The notes under the pieces were generated by a model that did not search any database, had not been told where the DNA came from, and worked only from the letters and a program-made list of their open reading frames with translations. From Ilyomonas sp963847085 (GTDB lineage Bacteria > Bacteroidota > Bacteroidia > Chitinophagales > Chitinophagaceae), in the NCBI GenBank assembly GCA_963847085.1, contig CAWJYO010000004.1, positions 310,001 to 374,000 on the forward strand: a stretch of DNA of 64,000 nucleotides, read 5' to 3'. A program made the translations under genes and the position numbers. Positions 1 to 8,141 of this stretch are shown one piece after another; the stretch's first letter is position 1; each line of letters starts with the position of its first letter.

Positions 1-677
1 GTATCAACAAAGGCGGTATTTCCAAAATTGTTATTGAGCGTACGTTAGGTAAACTCATCGTTACCATCCATACTTCAAAGCCAGGTATTATCATTGGTAA
101 AGGCGGTGGAGAAGTTGATCGTATTAAAGAAGAATTGAAAAAACTAACCGGTAAAGAAGATGTTCAGATCAACATTCTTGAGATCCGTCGGCCTGAGCTG
201 GATGCAAACATTGTAGGTGATACCATTGCCCGCCAGATTGAAAACCGTATCAACTTTAAAAGTGCTATTAAAATGGCAATTGCTTCTGCACTCCGCATGG
301 GTGCTGAAGGTATTAAAGTAAAATTAAGCGGTCGTTTAGGTGGTGCTGAAATTGCCCGTAGCGAAGAGATAAAGCAGGGCCGTATGCCATTGCATACATT
401 GCGTATGGATATTGATTATGCCAATGTATTTGCACAAACGGTTTATGGAAAGATCGGTATCAAGGTATGGATCTGTAAAGGTGAGGTATTAGGCAAACGT
501 GATCTGAATCCAAATTTCATTGGGGGTAAAGATGTAAGCGGCGACAGAAGGGATGATCGCAGAGGCGATGATCATCGTGGTGGTGATAGAAGAGATGACC
601 GTCGTGGCGGAAACGACAGAAGCGGAGACGACCGCAGAGGCGGAGGTGGTGATAGAAGAGGTGGTGGAAGAAGATAA
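1..677 (+). CDS. rpsC: 30S ribosomal protein S3, 5'-truncated by the window edge
   Basis: S3 sits at the mRNA entry channel of the 30S subunit. Reading frame 3 is open from the first bases, so the gene begins upstream of the window; an internal TTG at 135 is not the start. The KH-domain core PGIIIGKGGGEVDRIKEEL is visible at about 90-145, followed by the C-domain (RMGAEGIKVKLSGRLGGAEIAR and the MPLHTLRMDIDY segment). After the usual S3 end there is a tail of about 45 residues made almost only of R, D and G (DRRDDRRGDDHRGG and variants, 540-674). Such RGG/DRR tails are known on Bacteroidetes S3 and are probably disordered and RNA-binding. It is first in the + cluster; rplP follows after 92 bp. 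Confidence 0.97.
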   Translation, partial: INKGGISKIVIERTLGKLIVTIHTSKPGIIIGKGGGEVDRIKEELKKLTGKEDVQINILEIRRPELDANIVGDTIARQIENRINFKSAIKMAIASALRMGAEGIKVKLSGRLGGAEIARSEEIKQGRMPLHTLRMDIDYANVFAQTVYGKIGIKVWICKGEVLGKRDLNPNFIGGKDVSGDRRDDRRGDDHRGGDRRDDRRGGNDRSGDDRRGGGGDRRGGGRR

Positions 678-685
678 AATTAGAT

Positions 686-755
686 TCCGGTTACTGGTTA
701 ACAGTTTCCGGTTTGTTTAAAAGAAACTGGTAAACGCCAACTGGCAACCGGTAAC
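686..755. repeat. Hairpin spacer made of short ACTGG/CCGGTT units
   Basis: The rpsC-rplP spacer has a left arm built of GGTTACTGGTTAACAG-like units and a right arm of AAACTGGTAAACG and ACTGGCAACCGG units. The right arm is an imperfect reverse complement of the left, so the mRNA would fold into a long hairpin. It belongs to the class of short-period dyad spacers seen in several gaps of this cluster. Confidence 0.55.
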
Positions 756-769
756 TAAAAAGAAAAACA

Positions 770-1186
770 ATGTTACAGCCGAAAAGAACAAAACACAGGA
801 AAGCGCAAAAAGGTCGCATGCAACGTAGCGAAACGTGGAACCACTATTGCTTTTGGCTCATATGCCTTAAAAGCAGTGGAACCGATTTGGTTAACAACCG
901 CCAGATTGAAGCTGCCCGACAGGCAATAACCCGTGCTATGAAGCGTGAAGGAAATGTGTGGATACGAATTTTCCCTGATAAACCAATTACGCGCAAACCA
1001 GTAGAAGTGCGTATGGGTAAAGGTAAAGGTAACCCTGAATTTTGGGCTGCCGTTGTTGAGCCAGGACGAATTATTTTTGAATCAGATGGTGTGCCGATGG
1101 AAACAGCAAAAGAAGCCATGCACCTGGCCTCTCAGAAGCTTCCCATTAAAACAAAATTCGTTATCAGAAGAGACCTTCAGGCTTAG
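770..1186 (+). CDS. rplP: 50S ribosomal protein L16 (frame broken twice)
   Basis: L16 organises the tRNA binding sites of the 50S subunit. The start MLQPKRTKHRKAQKGRM and the whole C-terminal half (NRQIEAARQAITRAMKREGNVWIRIFPDKPITRKP, then RMGKGKGNPEFWAAVVEPG) are canonical, and the length of about 138 residues is right. Between about 821 and 895 the true protein (NVAKRGTTIAFGSYALKAVE) is in another frame, so bases are missing at both ends of that stretch. The two indels compensate, which is why the last part is again in the starting frame. I treat this as sequence error in an essential gene. It lies in the S10/spc order between rpsC and rpmC. Confidence 0.95.
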   Translation: MLQPKRTKHRKAQKGRMQRSETWNHYCFWLICLKSSGTDLVNNRQIEAARQAITRAMKREGNVWIRIFPDKPITRKPVEVRMGKGKGNPEFWAAVVEPGRIIFESDGVPMETAKEAMHLASQKLPIKTKFVIRRDLQA

Positions 1187-1220
1187 CTCCTGTATTCTTT
1201 TTCAATAAAAACAAAATACA

Positions 1221-1431
1221 ATGGCTAAGAACAAATACGAATTCGAAAAAAGCCTGAAAGATTTAAGTGACCGACTTGCAGGCACGCGTGAACGAAGATA
1301 CTGTACGTTTAAAAAAACTGGAATTTGCACATGCTATTTCTCCATTGGAAAATCCGATGAGCATACGCAATCTGAGGAAAGACATTGCCCGTTTGAAAAC
1401 TGAAATCAAAAAAAGAACATTACAGGCTTAG
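1221..1431 (+). CDS. rpmC: 50S ribosomal protein L29 (one frameshift)
   Basis: L29 lies at the polypeptide exit tunnel. The start MAKNKYEFEKSLKDLSD is followed, after an indel at about 1275, by LQARVNEDTVRLKKLEFAHA and a C-terminus ending KTEIKKRTLQA in the next frame, with a TAG at 1429-1431. The combined length of about 70 residues is that of L29. Without the correction the frame ends at 1403 in unrelated sequence. Its position between rplP and rpsQ is the standard one. Confidence 0.93.
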
Positions 1432-1483
1432 TTGTTCTTTATCATATAGATGTCTTTGAAAAAAAGACACAAATACAAACACA

Positions 1484-1753
1484 ATGGTAACACAAGCTGA
1501 ACAAAGAAATTTACGCAAAACAAGAATAGGTGTTGTAACCAGCAACAAAATGGAAAAAACCATTACTGTTGCAGTTGAAAGAAAAGTAAAGCACCCGATT
1601 TATGGTAAGTTCGTAAAAAAAACTACCAAATTTCATGCACACGATGAAAAAAATGAGTGCACTATTGGTGATATAGTAAGAATTATGGAAACCCGTCCGC
1701 TCAGCAAAACAAAGCGCTGGCGACTGGTAGAAGTAGTTGAAAAAGCAAAGTAA
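1484..1753 (+). CDS. rpsQ: 30S ribosomal protein S17
   Basis: S17 is a primary 16S rRNA-binding OB-fold protein. All 89 residues are in one frame: LRKTRIGVVTSNKMEKTITV, then RKVKHPIYGKFVKKTTKFHAHDE and GDIVRIMETRPLSKTKRWRLV, the S17 signature. It is one of the few genes of this cluster without an apparent error. No strong ribosome binding site is seen upstream, as is usual in Bacteroidetes. Confidence 0.98.
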   Translation: MVTQAEQRNLRKTRIGVVTSNKMEKTITVAVERKVKHPIYGKFVKKTTKFHAHDEKNECTIGDIVRIMETRPLSKTKRWRLVEVVEKAK

Positions 1754-1758
1754 GAAAT

Positions 1759-1858
1759 AAGCTACAAGCTCTAAGCTCCAAGCTGCGAGTGGTAGAAGAA
1801 ACTAAAATAGTAATTCATTGCTAAAGGCTTGCAGCTCGCAGCTAATAGCTCAAAGCTA
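1759..1858. repeat. Hairpin spacer made of AAGCT(C/G)CAAGCT units
   Basis: The rpsQ-rplN gap has a left arm at 1759-1790 of AAGCTACAAGCTCTAAGCT-type units. Its imperfect complement is a right arm at 1825-1858 of GCTTGCAGCTCGCAGCT-type units. The arms are separated by about 35 bp. The dyad would form an mRNA hairpin between the two genes. Confidence 0.55.
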
Positions 1859-1864
1859 AATAAA

Positions 1865-2233
1865 ATGATTCAGCAAGAAAGCAGGTTAAATGTAGCTGAT
1901 AACAGCGGAGCGAAAGAAGTGCTTTGTATTCGTGTATTGGGTAATTCCGGACAGGATTATGCTAAGATAGGCGATAAGATTGTGGTAACGGTAAAGGATG
2001 CGTTGCCTGCAGGAGGTATTAAAAAAGGAACTGTTTCAAAAGCAGTTATTGTTCGTACTAAGAATAAATTGCGCCGCAAAGATGGCTCTTATATCCGTTT
2101 TGACGACAATGCAGTGGTATTGCTTAACAACGCTGACGAACCCCGTGGCACGCGTATTTTCGGGCCTGTTGCAAGGGAACTGCGTGATAAAGGATATATG
2201 AAGATTATTTCACTTGCACCTGAAGTATTATAA
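1865..2233 (+). CDS. rplN: 50S ribosomal protein L14
   Basis: L14 forms the intersubunit bridge near L19. The start at 1865 (MIQQESRLNVADNSGAKEVL) matches the family; the frame is open upstream to 1829 but that part encodes spacer repeat. The signature KDALPAGGIKKGTVSKAVIVRT and the end RELRDKGYMKIISLAPEVL are intact, giving 122 residues. It precedes rplX by 70 bp, a gap that contains a promoter-like sequence. Confidence 0.98.
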   Translation: MIQQESRLNVADNSGAKEVLCIRVLGNSGQDYAKIGDKIVVTVKDALPAGGIKKGTVSKAVIVRTKNKLRRKDGSYIRFDDNAVVLLNNADEPRGTRIFGPVARELRDKGYMKIISLAPEVL

Positions 2234-2244
2234 TCGTATCTTTG
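2214..2244 (+). promoter_or_regulatory. Internal promoter before rplX
   Basis: TTG at 2214-2216 and TATCTTTG at 2237-2244 are 20 bp apart, an exact fit to the Bacteroidetes -33/-7 promoter (TTG, TAnnTTTG). The -33 element lies in the last codons of rplN. Transcription would begin near 2250, about 55 bp before rplX, giving the distal part of the cluster its own start. Confidence 0.5.
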
Positions 2245-2303
2245 CCGCCCGTTTTTTAAAGGTGGCTTACAAATAAAACGGATTATTCCGCAAATACAAA
2301 ACA

Positions 2304-2640
2304 ATGAGTAACAGATTTAAACCGAAATACAATATCAAGAAAGGCGACAGGTCGTAGTGATTGCCGGCGATGATAAGGACTTGAAAAAGCCCCGCAAAGT
2401 TTTGGAAGTAATTACTGAAAAAGGCCGTGTGCTGGTTGAAGGTGTAAATATCGTTACCAGACATACCAAGCCTTCAGCGCAAAATACTAAAGGCGGATTG
2501 GTTCGTCGGAAGCACCCATTCATATCAGTAATGTAATGCTGTGGGATGCAAAAGCTGGTGCACCAACTAAAATCAAACGCACACGGGAAGAAGGAAAGTT
2601 AGTTCGAATATTAAAAAAATCAGGGGAGGCAATTAAATAA
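2304..2640 (+). CDS. rplX: 50S ribosomal protein L24 (two frameshifts)
   Basis: L24 starts 50S assembly. The start MSNRFKPKYNIKKGD at 2304 is followed, after an indel at about 2350, by VVIAGDDKDLKKPRKVLEV (the KOW region), then GRVLVEGVNIVTRHTKPS. After a second indel near 2508 come HISNVMLWDAKAGAPTKIK and the end RILKKSGEAIK. The TAA at 2638-2640 overlaps the ATG of rplE. No single frame spans the gene, but the pieces in order make a normal L24 of about 112 residues. Confidence 0.93.
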
Positions 2641-3215
2641 TGAGTACAATAAAATATACTCCAAGATTAGCAGAGAAATACAAAAAAGAAGTTGTACCTG
2701 CATTAATGAAAAAGTTCGGTTACAAAAGTGTAATGCAAGCTCCTAAGTTGGAAAAAATCTGCGTAAACCGTGGCGTAAACGGAGCAGTGGCAGATAAGAA
2801 ACTGGTTGATATTGCTGTTGATGAATTGACAACTATAACAGGCCAGAAAGCCGTAGCAACGAGAACTAAGAAGGATATATCAAACTTCAAGCTTCGTAAA
2901 GACATGCCAATTGGTGCACGTGTTACATTACGCGGTGAAAAAATGTATGAATTCTTAGACCGTTTAATCGCCGTGGCTTTACCTCGTGTTCGTGATTTTA
3001 AAGGCATCAGTGAAAAATCATTCGATGGCCGTGGTAATTATACATTGGGTGTTACCGAACAGATCATTTTCCCTGAAATAGATATTGATAAGGTAAATAA
3101 AATTACCGGTATGGATATCACATTTGTAACTACCGCAAGAAACAATGAAGAAGCATATGAATTGCTGAAAGAATTGGGTATGCCTTTTAAAAATATGAAA
3201 AAAGATAACCAGTAA
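2640..3215 (+). CDS. rplE: 50S ribosomal protein L5
   Basis: L5 binds 5S rRNA in the central protuberance. It is intact, 191 residues: YTPRLAEKYKKEVVPALMKK, LEKICVNRGVNGAVADKKL, and GRGNYTLGVTEQIIFPEIDID with the final ITFVTTARNNEEAYELLKELGMPF. The ATG shares its A with the rplX stop codon, which suggests coupled translation. Confidence 0.98.
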   Translation: MSTIKYTPRLAEKYKKEVVPALMKKFGYKSVMQAPKLEKICVNRGVNGAVADKKLVDIAVDELTTITGQKAVATRTKKDISNFKLRKDMPIGARVTLRGEKMYEFLDRLIAVALPRVRDFKGISEKSFDGRGNYTLGVTEQIIFPEIDIDKVNKITGMDITFVTTARNNEEAYELLKELGMPFKNMKKDNQ

Positions 3216-3221
3216 AAATTA

Positions 3222-3304
3222 TTTTTTGATTTATGAACTGCGATTTGTGCGTAAGGCTTTTAGCTCGTCATAAATCCTACATCATAAATCTAAAATCAAA
3301 AAAT
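3222..3304. repeat. Hairpin spacer made of GATTTATGA units
   Basis: In the rplE-rpsN gap, TTTTTTGATTTATGAACTG (3222-3240) on the left is matched by repeated TCATAAATC units and a final ATCAAAAAAT on the right (3266-3304). The same unit forms the rplR-rpsE spacer at 5213-5289. Confidence 0.5.
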
Positions 3305-3573
3305 ATGGCAAAAGAATCAGTAAAAGCCAGAGAGAGAAAGCGGAGGTAATGGTAGCCAAATATGCTGAAAAGCGTGCCGCATTAAAAGCCGCAGGCGATT
3401 ATGCAGGTTTGGATAAACTACCCCAAAATGCTTCACCCGTTCGGCTAAAAAACCGCTGCCAGCTTACCGGCCGTCCAAGAGGTTATATACGCTACTTTGG
3501 TTTATCTCGTATTAGTTTCCGCGACATGGCGTTGAACGGTAAAATTCCAGGTGTAAGAAAGGCAAGCTGGTAA
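3305..3573 (+). CDS. rpsN: 30S ribosomal protein S14 (one frameshift)
   Basis: S14 is in the 30S head. It starts MAKESVKARERKR at 3305. A base is missing near 3344, after which VMVAKYAEKRAALKAAGDY and the diagnostic NRCQLTGRPRGYIRYFGLSR and GKIPGVRKASW follow in the next frame. The length of about 89 residues and the lack of a CxxC zinc motif show the long, zinc-independent form. Confidence 0.94.
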
Positions 3574-3574
3574 A

Positions 3575-3643
3575 GAAATTGTCAATTGACTATTATTTAT
3601 GGTCAATTGAAACTGAAAATTTACTCAATTAACAATTATCAAT
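3575..3643. repeat. Hairpin spacer made of CAATTGACAATT units
   Basis: The rpsN-rpsH gap contains AAATTGTCAATTGAC and GGTCAATTGAAAC on the left and ACTCAATTAACAATTATC followed by AATTT on the right. The arms are imperfect reverse complements. Confidence 0.45.
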
Positions 3644-3654
3644 TTAGAATAAAC

Positions 3655-4052
3655 ATGGTAACTGATCCTATAGCAGATTATCTGACCCGAATACGAAATG
3701 CACAGATAGCCGGACACAGAATTGTTGAAATTCCTGCGTCTAATTTGAAGAAGCGCATGACCGAGATTTTGTATGATCAGGGTTATATCCTGAAGTACAA
3801 GTTTGAAGATGACAGCAAACAGGGTTTGATTAAAATCGCTTTGAAATACGATCCGACGACAAAATTGCCTGCTATCCGTTCACTGGAAAGGTCAGCCGTC
3901 CTGGTTTGCGCCAGTATGCAAAGCCGGCCGATTTCCGTCGTGTGAAAAACGGTTTAGGCATTGCAATTCTGAGCACATCAAAAGGTGTAATGACAGATAA
4001 AGAGGCCAAAGCCCAGAATGTAGGCGGAGAAGTACTTTGCTACATTTCATAA
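3655..4052 (+). CDS. rpsH: 30S ribosomal protein S8 (one frameshift)
   Basis: S8 binds the central domain of 16S rRNA. The start at 3655 (MVTDPIADYLTRIRNAQIAG) fits the family better than the upstream extension. After IRSLERV an indel at about 3893 moves the frame, which then gives SRPGLRQYAKPADFRRVKNG and LGIAILSTSKGVMTDKEA, ending GGEVLCYIS with a TAA at 4050-4052. The total of about 132 residues is normal. Confidence 0.94.
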
Positions 4053-4199
4053 AAAGTGGGCAAAACCAAAGATATGAAAATGCGATAGTGGTTTTCATTT
4101 ACTCAACTTGTTTTCTAATCTAAGTTTTCTATACGGTAACTGAAAAGAAGCAAGCTACATTATCACAATTATAAATTATATCATTTTCAATTCGAAGAT

Positions 4200-4754
4200 A
4201 TGTCACGTATAGGAAAACAACCGGTTGTATTGCCAAAAGGAGTTACTGTAAATGTCGGTAGCGACAATACTGTAAGTGTGAAAGGACCAAAAGGCGAATT
4301 GAAGCAGGCAATTGACAGAGATATTACGGTTGAAGTAAAGGACAACGAAATCAATCTTTCACGGCCAACCGACCAGATTCGTCATCGTGCAATGCATGGT
4401 TTATATCGTTCGTTACTTTCTAACCTGGTAAAAGGTGTAACAGAAGGCTATAAGAAAGATTTGGAATTGGTAGGTGTGGGTTATAAAGCTGCCAATACCG
4501 GCAATACATTAGATCTATCTTTAGGTTATTCTCACAACATCATATTTGAAATTCCTAAAGAGTTGAAAGTAGCCACTGAAACCTAAAAAGGTCAGAACCC
4601 GAAGATTATGCTGGAAGGAACTGATAAGCAATTGTTAGGTCAGGTAGCAGCCAAAATGCGCAGCCTTCGTAAGCCAGAGCCATACAAAGGAAAAGGTGTG
4701 AAATACACGACTGAAGTAGTTCGCCGAAAAGCTGGTAAAGCTGCTGGTAAGTAA
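4200..4754 (+). CDS. rplF: 50S ribosomal protein L6 with an in-frame stop at 4584
   Basis: L6 supports the sarcin-ricin region. MSRIGKQPVVLPKGVTVNV through GYKKDLELVGVGYKAA to KVATET is standard. At 4584-4586 a TAA stands where the family has Lys (KKGQNPKI context). The frame continues unchanged for 56 more residues (GQNPKIMLEGTDKQLLGQVA, RKPEPYKGKGVKY), ending at 4754. Unlike its neighbours this is not a frameshift: one A-to-T change (AAA to TAA) explains it. Most likely a base error. Confidence 0.93.
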
Positions 4755-4857
4755 AGCCCCAGGTTTTAAAAGGTAAGTTATAGGAATAAAAGGCTTTAAA
4801 CAATAATTTGATTCTTTTCATTTTCCTGGCAGTATCAGGGAAGCATAAATAAGAACC

Positions 4858-5211
4858 ATGAAAACAAAAGTAGAAAGAAGAAGAAAAATACATTACCGTA
4901 TTCGCAAGAAAATAGCAGGCACGGCGCAAAAACCCCGTTTGTCTGTATTCAGAAGCAATACGGCTGTTTATCGTTCAAATCATTGATGATGCAAGCGGAA
5001 AAACTATTACCGGCGCATCTTCCAGGGATAAAGATATTGATGCGCAAGCAGGTACAAAAACAGAGAAAGCAAATTAGCAGGTACTGCTATTGCTCGTAAA
5101 GCAACTGAATTGGGCGTAACCAATGTTGTTTTTGACAGAGGTGGTTATTTATATCATGGCCGTGTGAAAGCAGTAGCTGAAGGCGCAAGAGAAGGAGGAC
5201 TTCAATTTTAG
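4858..5211 (+). CDS. rplR: 50S ribosomal protein L18 (two frameshifts)
   Basis: L18 binds 5S rRNA with L5. MKTKVERRRKIHYRIRKKI, then GTAQKPRLSVFRSNTAVY, is followed after an indel near 4975 by IIDDASGKTITGASSRDKDI. After a second indel near 5072 come LAGTAIARKATELGVTNVVF and the L18 end DRGGYLYHGRVKAVAEGARE. The stop is TAG at 5209-5211. No single frame covers more than part of it. Confidence 0.92.
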
Positions 5212-5212
5212 A

Positions 5213-5289
5213 TTTCGAATTTATGATTTTTGGGTAAAAACAAACTCCTTTCAATCATAAATCATCATTCATAAATCATAAATCGAAAA
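5213..5289. repeat. Hairpin spacer (GATTTATGA units) with a dispersed-motif copy in its loop
   Basis: In the rplR-rpsE gap, ATTTCGAATTTATGATTTTT (5213-5232) pairs with AATCATAAATC and ATAAATCGAAAAAT on the right (5252-5290). The loop contains GGGTAAAAACAAAC (5232-5245), a one-base variant of the dispersed GGCAAAAACAAAC motif described in the findings. Confidence 0.5.
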
Positions 5290-5810
5290 ATGTCAAAAGT
5301 AATTTCAAATAAAGTAAAAGCTGGTGGTGATCTGGAACTGAAAGAAAAAGTAGTTTCCATTAACCGCGTGGTAAAAACCACCAAAGGCGGCCGTGCATTT
5401 AGGTTCTCTGCATTGGTTGTGGTAGGAAATGAAGGTGGTGTGGTTGGCCATGGTTTGGGCAAAGCCAAAGAAGTACAGGAAGCCATTACAAAAGGTATTG
5501 AAGATGCAAGAAGAATCTGATTAAAGTTCCGGTAATGCATGGTACCATTCCGCACGATCAGTTGGCAAAAGAAGGTGCTGCAAAAGTTCTAATTAAACCT
5601 GCTGCACATGGTACAGGTGTAATTGCCGGAGGCACTATGCGTGCAGTTTTGGAAAGTGCAGGTATTACAGATGTATTGCAAAGATCCTTGGTTCTGCCAA
5701 TCCGCATAACGTGGTAAAGGCAACACTTAAAAGCTTTAGCTATGTTGCGCGAGCCCATAGAAGTAGCAAAGAACAGAAACATCCAATTAAAGAAAGTATT
5801 TAACGGATAA
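5290..5810 (+). CDS. rpsE: 30S ribosomal protein S5 (two frameshifts)
   Basis: S5 takes part in decoding accuracy and mRNA unwinding. LELKEKVVSINRVVKTTKGG then RFSALVVVGNEGGVVGHGLG is the double-stranded RNA-binding fold. An indel at about 5513 interrupts it before IKVPVMHGTIPHDQLAKEGA, and another near 5685 precedes ANPHNVVKATLKALAMLREP and the end VAKNRNIQLKKVFNG, with a TAA at 5808-5810. The joined protein of about 173 residues is normal. Confidence 0.94.
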
Positions 5811-5901
5811 TCTGAACATTTAGGGTTATTACTGCGGGAGTTTGGAAACATTCAGTAAATTAATATTTTATACCTAAAATATTTCCGAAAAGTATAAGGT
5901 T

Positions 5902-6085
5902 ATGGAAAAGATAAAAATCACACAAATAAAAAGCGGAATTGACCGTTCAGAGCGACAGAAAAATACATTGAAGGCTTTGGGTCTTAACCAAGCTGAATGC
6001 TTCAAAAGAAGTAGAAGCTACTCCGCAAATTTTAGGAATGATTACCAAAGTGAATCATTTGGTAACAGTTGAAGAATTAGGGTAA
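5902..6085 (+). CDS. rpmD: 50S ribosomal protein L30 (one frameshift)
   Basis: MEKIKITQIKSGIDRSERQK followed by NTLKALGL is the L30 start. An extra base near 5984 shifts to KLNASKEVEATPQILGMITK and VNHLVTVEELG, with a TAA at 6083-6085. The length of about 60 residues fits. It is too short and broken to show as one long open frame, but order (rpsE, rpmD, rplO) and sequence agree. Confidence 0.9.
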
Positions 6086-6161
6086 AAATAAATCTATTCT
6101 TCATACATCATATAACAAACGCGAGGGACGATTTTCCCGTTAAGTTTAAAATCAATCAAAA

Positions 6162-6610
6162 ATGAAACTACACACACTGCAACCTGCAGAAGGTTCAACA
6201 CACAAACAAAAAAGTCTTGGGCGCGGTGAAGCCAGCGGTAAAGGCGGCACTTCAACAAAAGGTAATAAAGGCCAACAAGGTCGCACCGGTTATCAACGTA
6301 AAAATGCACATGAAGGCGGACAGATGCCTATCCAGCGCCGTTTGCCAAAACGTGGTTTTAAAAATAACAATCGCATTGAATACAAAGTTTTTAATTTAGG
6401 CCAGATAGATGCACTTACCGAAAAATATGGCTTTACCGAAGTAACGATTGAAAACTTTATATGAATGGTTTAATCAGCAAAACAGACAAGGTAAAAGTTC
6501 TCGGCAATGGGGAATTAAAAGCTAAACTTACTTTCAAAGTAAATGCGGTAAGCGGCAAGGCAAAAGAAGCCATCGAAGCTGCAGGCGGAGCGATTGAAAT
6601 TATAAAATAA
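6162..6610 (+). CDS. rplO: 50S ribosomal protein L15 (one frameshift)
   Basis: The glycine- and lysine-rich start (LQPAEGSTHKQKSLGRGEAS, GGTSTKGNKGQQGRTGYQRK) is diagnostic of L15. The frame breaks near 6462 after TEVTIENF and continues as NGLISKTDKVKVLGNGELKA to EAIEAAGGAIEIIK, ending at 6610. The result is about 149 residues, normal for the family. Confidence 0.94.
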
Positions 6611-6625
6611 TTTTCCCGATATTTG
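6594..6625 (+). promoter_or_regulatory. Promoter-like sequence before secY
   Basis: TTG at 6594-6596, near the end of rplO, is followed 21 bp later by GATATTTG (6618-6625). This is one mismatch from TAnnTTTG and is followed by CC as in other promoters of this window. Start of transcription would be near 6632, ahead of a hairpin at 6653-6677. Confidence 0.35.
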
Positions 6626-6652
6626 CCTCACGTTGCCGAAATGGCTAATATG

Positions 6653-6677
6653 CGCATCCTCAAGCGATGCGTTTTTT
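6653..6677 (+). terminator. Hairpin and T-run between rplO and secY
   Basis: CGCATC (6653-6658) and GATGCG (6666-6671) flank a 7-nt loop and are followed by TTTTTT, the form of an intrinsic terminator, 36 bp before the secY start. A 12-residue frame (MANMRILKRCVF, 6641-6679) runs through the hairpin. It may insulate secY from the ribosomal genes or act as an attenuator; only the structure is visible. Confidence 0.5.
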
Positions 6678-6712
6678 AGCTTCCAGAAAATTTACTTCAA
6701 TATACACGATCA

Positions 6713-8066
6713 GTGAAAAAGTTTGTACAGACACTAAGAAACATTTGGACGATTGATGAACTGCGTACAAAAATTATTGTAACGCTGTCTTTGATATTTA
6801 CTTATCGCTTAGGCAATGCAATCATCTTACCCGGTTTAAATCCATCCATTATTCAGAACGCTGCCAACAAAACCCAAAACAACGGTTTGTTGGGCTTGTT
6901 CGATTCATTCGCAGGCGGTGGTTTTTCTCACGCTTCCATTCTTGCATTGGGTGTAATGCCTTATATTTCGGCTTCTATCTTCATGCAATTGGCGACAATA
7001 CTGGTTCCTCAATTGCAAAAAATACAGAAAGAAGGCGAAAGCGGCAGAAAGAAAATCAATCAATGGACGCGTTATCTCACGGTAATTGTTACCCTTTTTC
7101 AGGCAGGTGCTTATGTGCAGTATTTAAAAACACCCGGCTATGCTGAAGCCCTAATTCCTTCTTATGCGCCTTACTTTCTTTGCATCAACCATCATCGTAC
7201 TTACAGCAGGTACCTTGTTTGTAATGTGGCTGGGTGAAAAAATTCAGGATAAAGGTCTGGGCAATGGAACTTCCATCATTATTATGATAGGCATTTTGGG
7301 TAGATTACCACAAGCATTAATACAGGAATTTGATGCAAAACAAACGCGGGGTGGTGGCGGTTTATTAATTTTCTTAATTGAAATTGCCATTCTCATTGCT
7401 ATCATCCTTGGATTGATTATTCTGGTGCAGGGAGTGCGCAAGGTGCCGGTAAACTATGCAAAACAAATTGTTGGCAATCGTCAATATGGAGGTGCGCGTC
7501 AGTTTTTACCTTTGAAAGTAAACAGTGCGGGGGTAATGCCAATCATCTTTGCGCAAGCCATTATGTTTTTGCCTACTTTAGTTTCGTTTACAAAGCTTGA
7601 TTCAGCGCAGGGAATCGTAAAGGTGTTCTCTGACCACAGTAACGCATGGTACATGGTTATTTACGCCGTAATGGTGATTGCGTTTACCTTCCTTTATACC
7701 GCTTTAATATTTAATCCAAAGCAAATGAGCGAAGATTTAAAGCGCAGCAATGGATTTATTCCCGGCGTAAAACCAGGGCAGCCAACAGCAGATTACATCG
7801 GTGCCATTATGGATAAGATTACTTTGCCGGGTGCTATCTTTCTTGCTTTTGTTGGTATTCTTCCAGGTTTTGCACAACGTCTCGGCGTAACGCAGGTATT
7901 TAGTTCTTTCTTTGGCGGTACATCGTTATTAATTATGGTAGGTGTTATTTTAGATACCTTACAACAAATAGAAACGCATCTTTTAATGCGCCAGTATGAT
8001 GGCTTAATGAAAGGTGGTCGCTTACAAGGCAGACAAACTTCTACTGCGCCTGTTAGCGGTTTTTAA
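6713..8066 (+). CDS. secY: Preprotein translocase subunit SecY (one frameshift)
   Basis: SecY is the ten-helix channel of the Sec translocon in the inner membrane. The GTG start at 6713 gives KKFVQTLRNIWTIDELRTKI, then the plug region GGGFSHASILALGVMPYISA. The frame breaks at about 7165, within the loop after YAEALIPSYAP, and resumes with GTLFVMWLGEKIQDKGLGNG, which is SecY signature 2. The C-terminal half is complete (RQYGGARQFLPLKVNSAGVM, RQYDGLMKGGRLQGR). The joined length of about 450 residues is normal. It is separated from rplO by a promoter and hairpin, so it may be expressed partly on its own. Confidence 0.95.
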
Positions 8067-8092
8067 TTGAACATAAAAAAGTTATAAAACAA

Positions 8093-8125
8093 AACCTGTT
8101 AGAGAACAATCTGACAGGTTTTTTT
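8093..8125 (+). terminator. Intrinsic terminator after secY
   Basis: AACCTGT (8093-8099) pairs with ACAGGTT (8114-8120), followed by a run of seven T. It lies 27 bp after the secY stop and 17 bp before map. The stem core AACCTGT/ACAGGTT recurs in the palindrome at 12343-12399. Confidence 0.75.
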
Positions 8126-8141
8126 GTAATTATTCAATAAG

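Noticed and set aside
844..1119. Open frame antisense to rplP (91 codons)
   Set aside because: Shadow of the conserved L16 gene; no family features.
770..8066. Programmed frameshifting in the ribosomal protein genes and secY
   Set aside because: The shifts occur in many genes, in both directions, often twice per gene with compensation, and without a shared slippery site; sequence error is simpler.
8070..8092. Second stem ahead of the secY terminator
   Set aside because: Only A-rich sequence without complementary arms.
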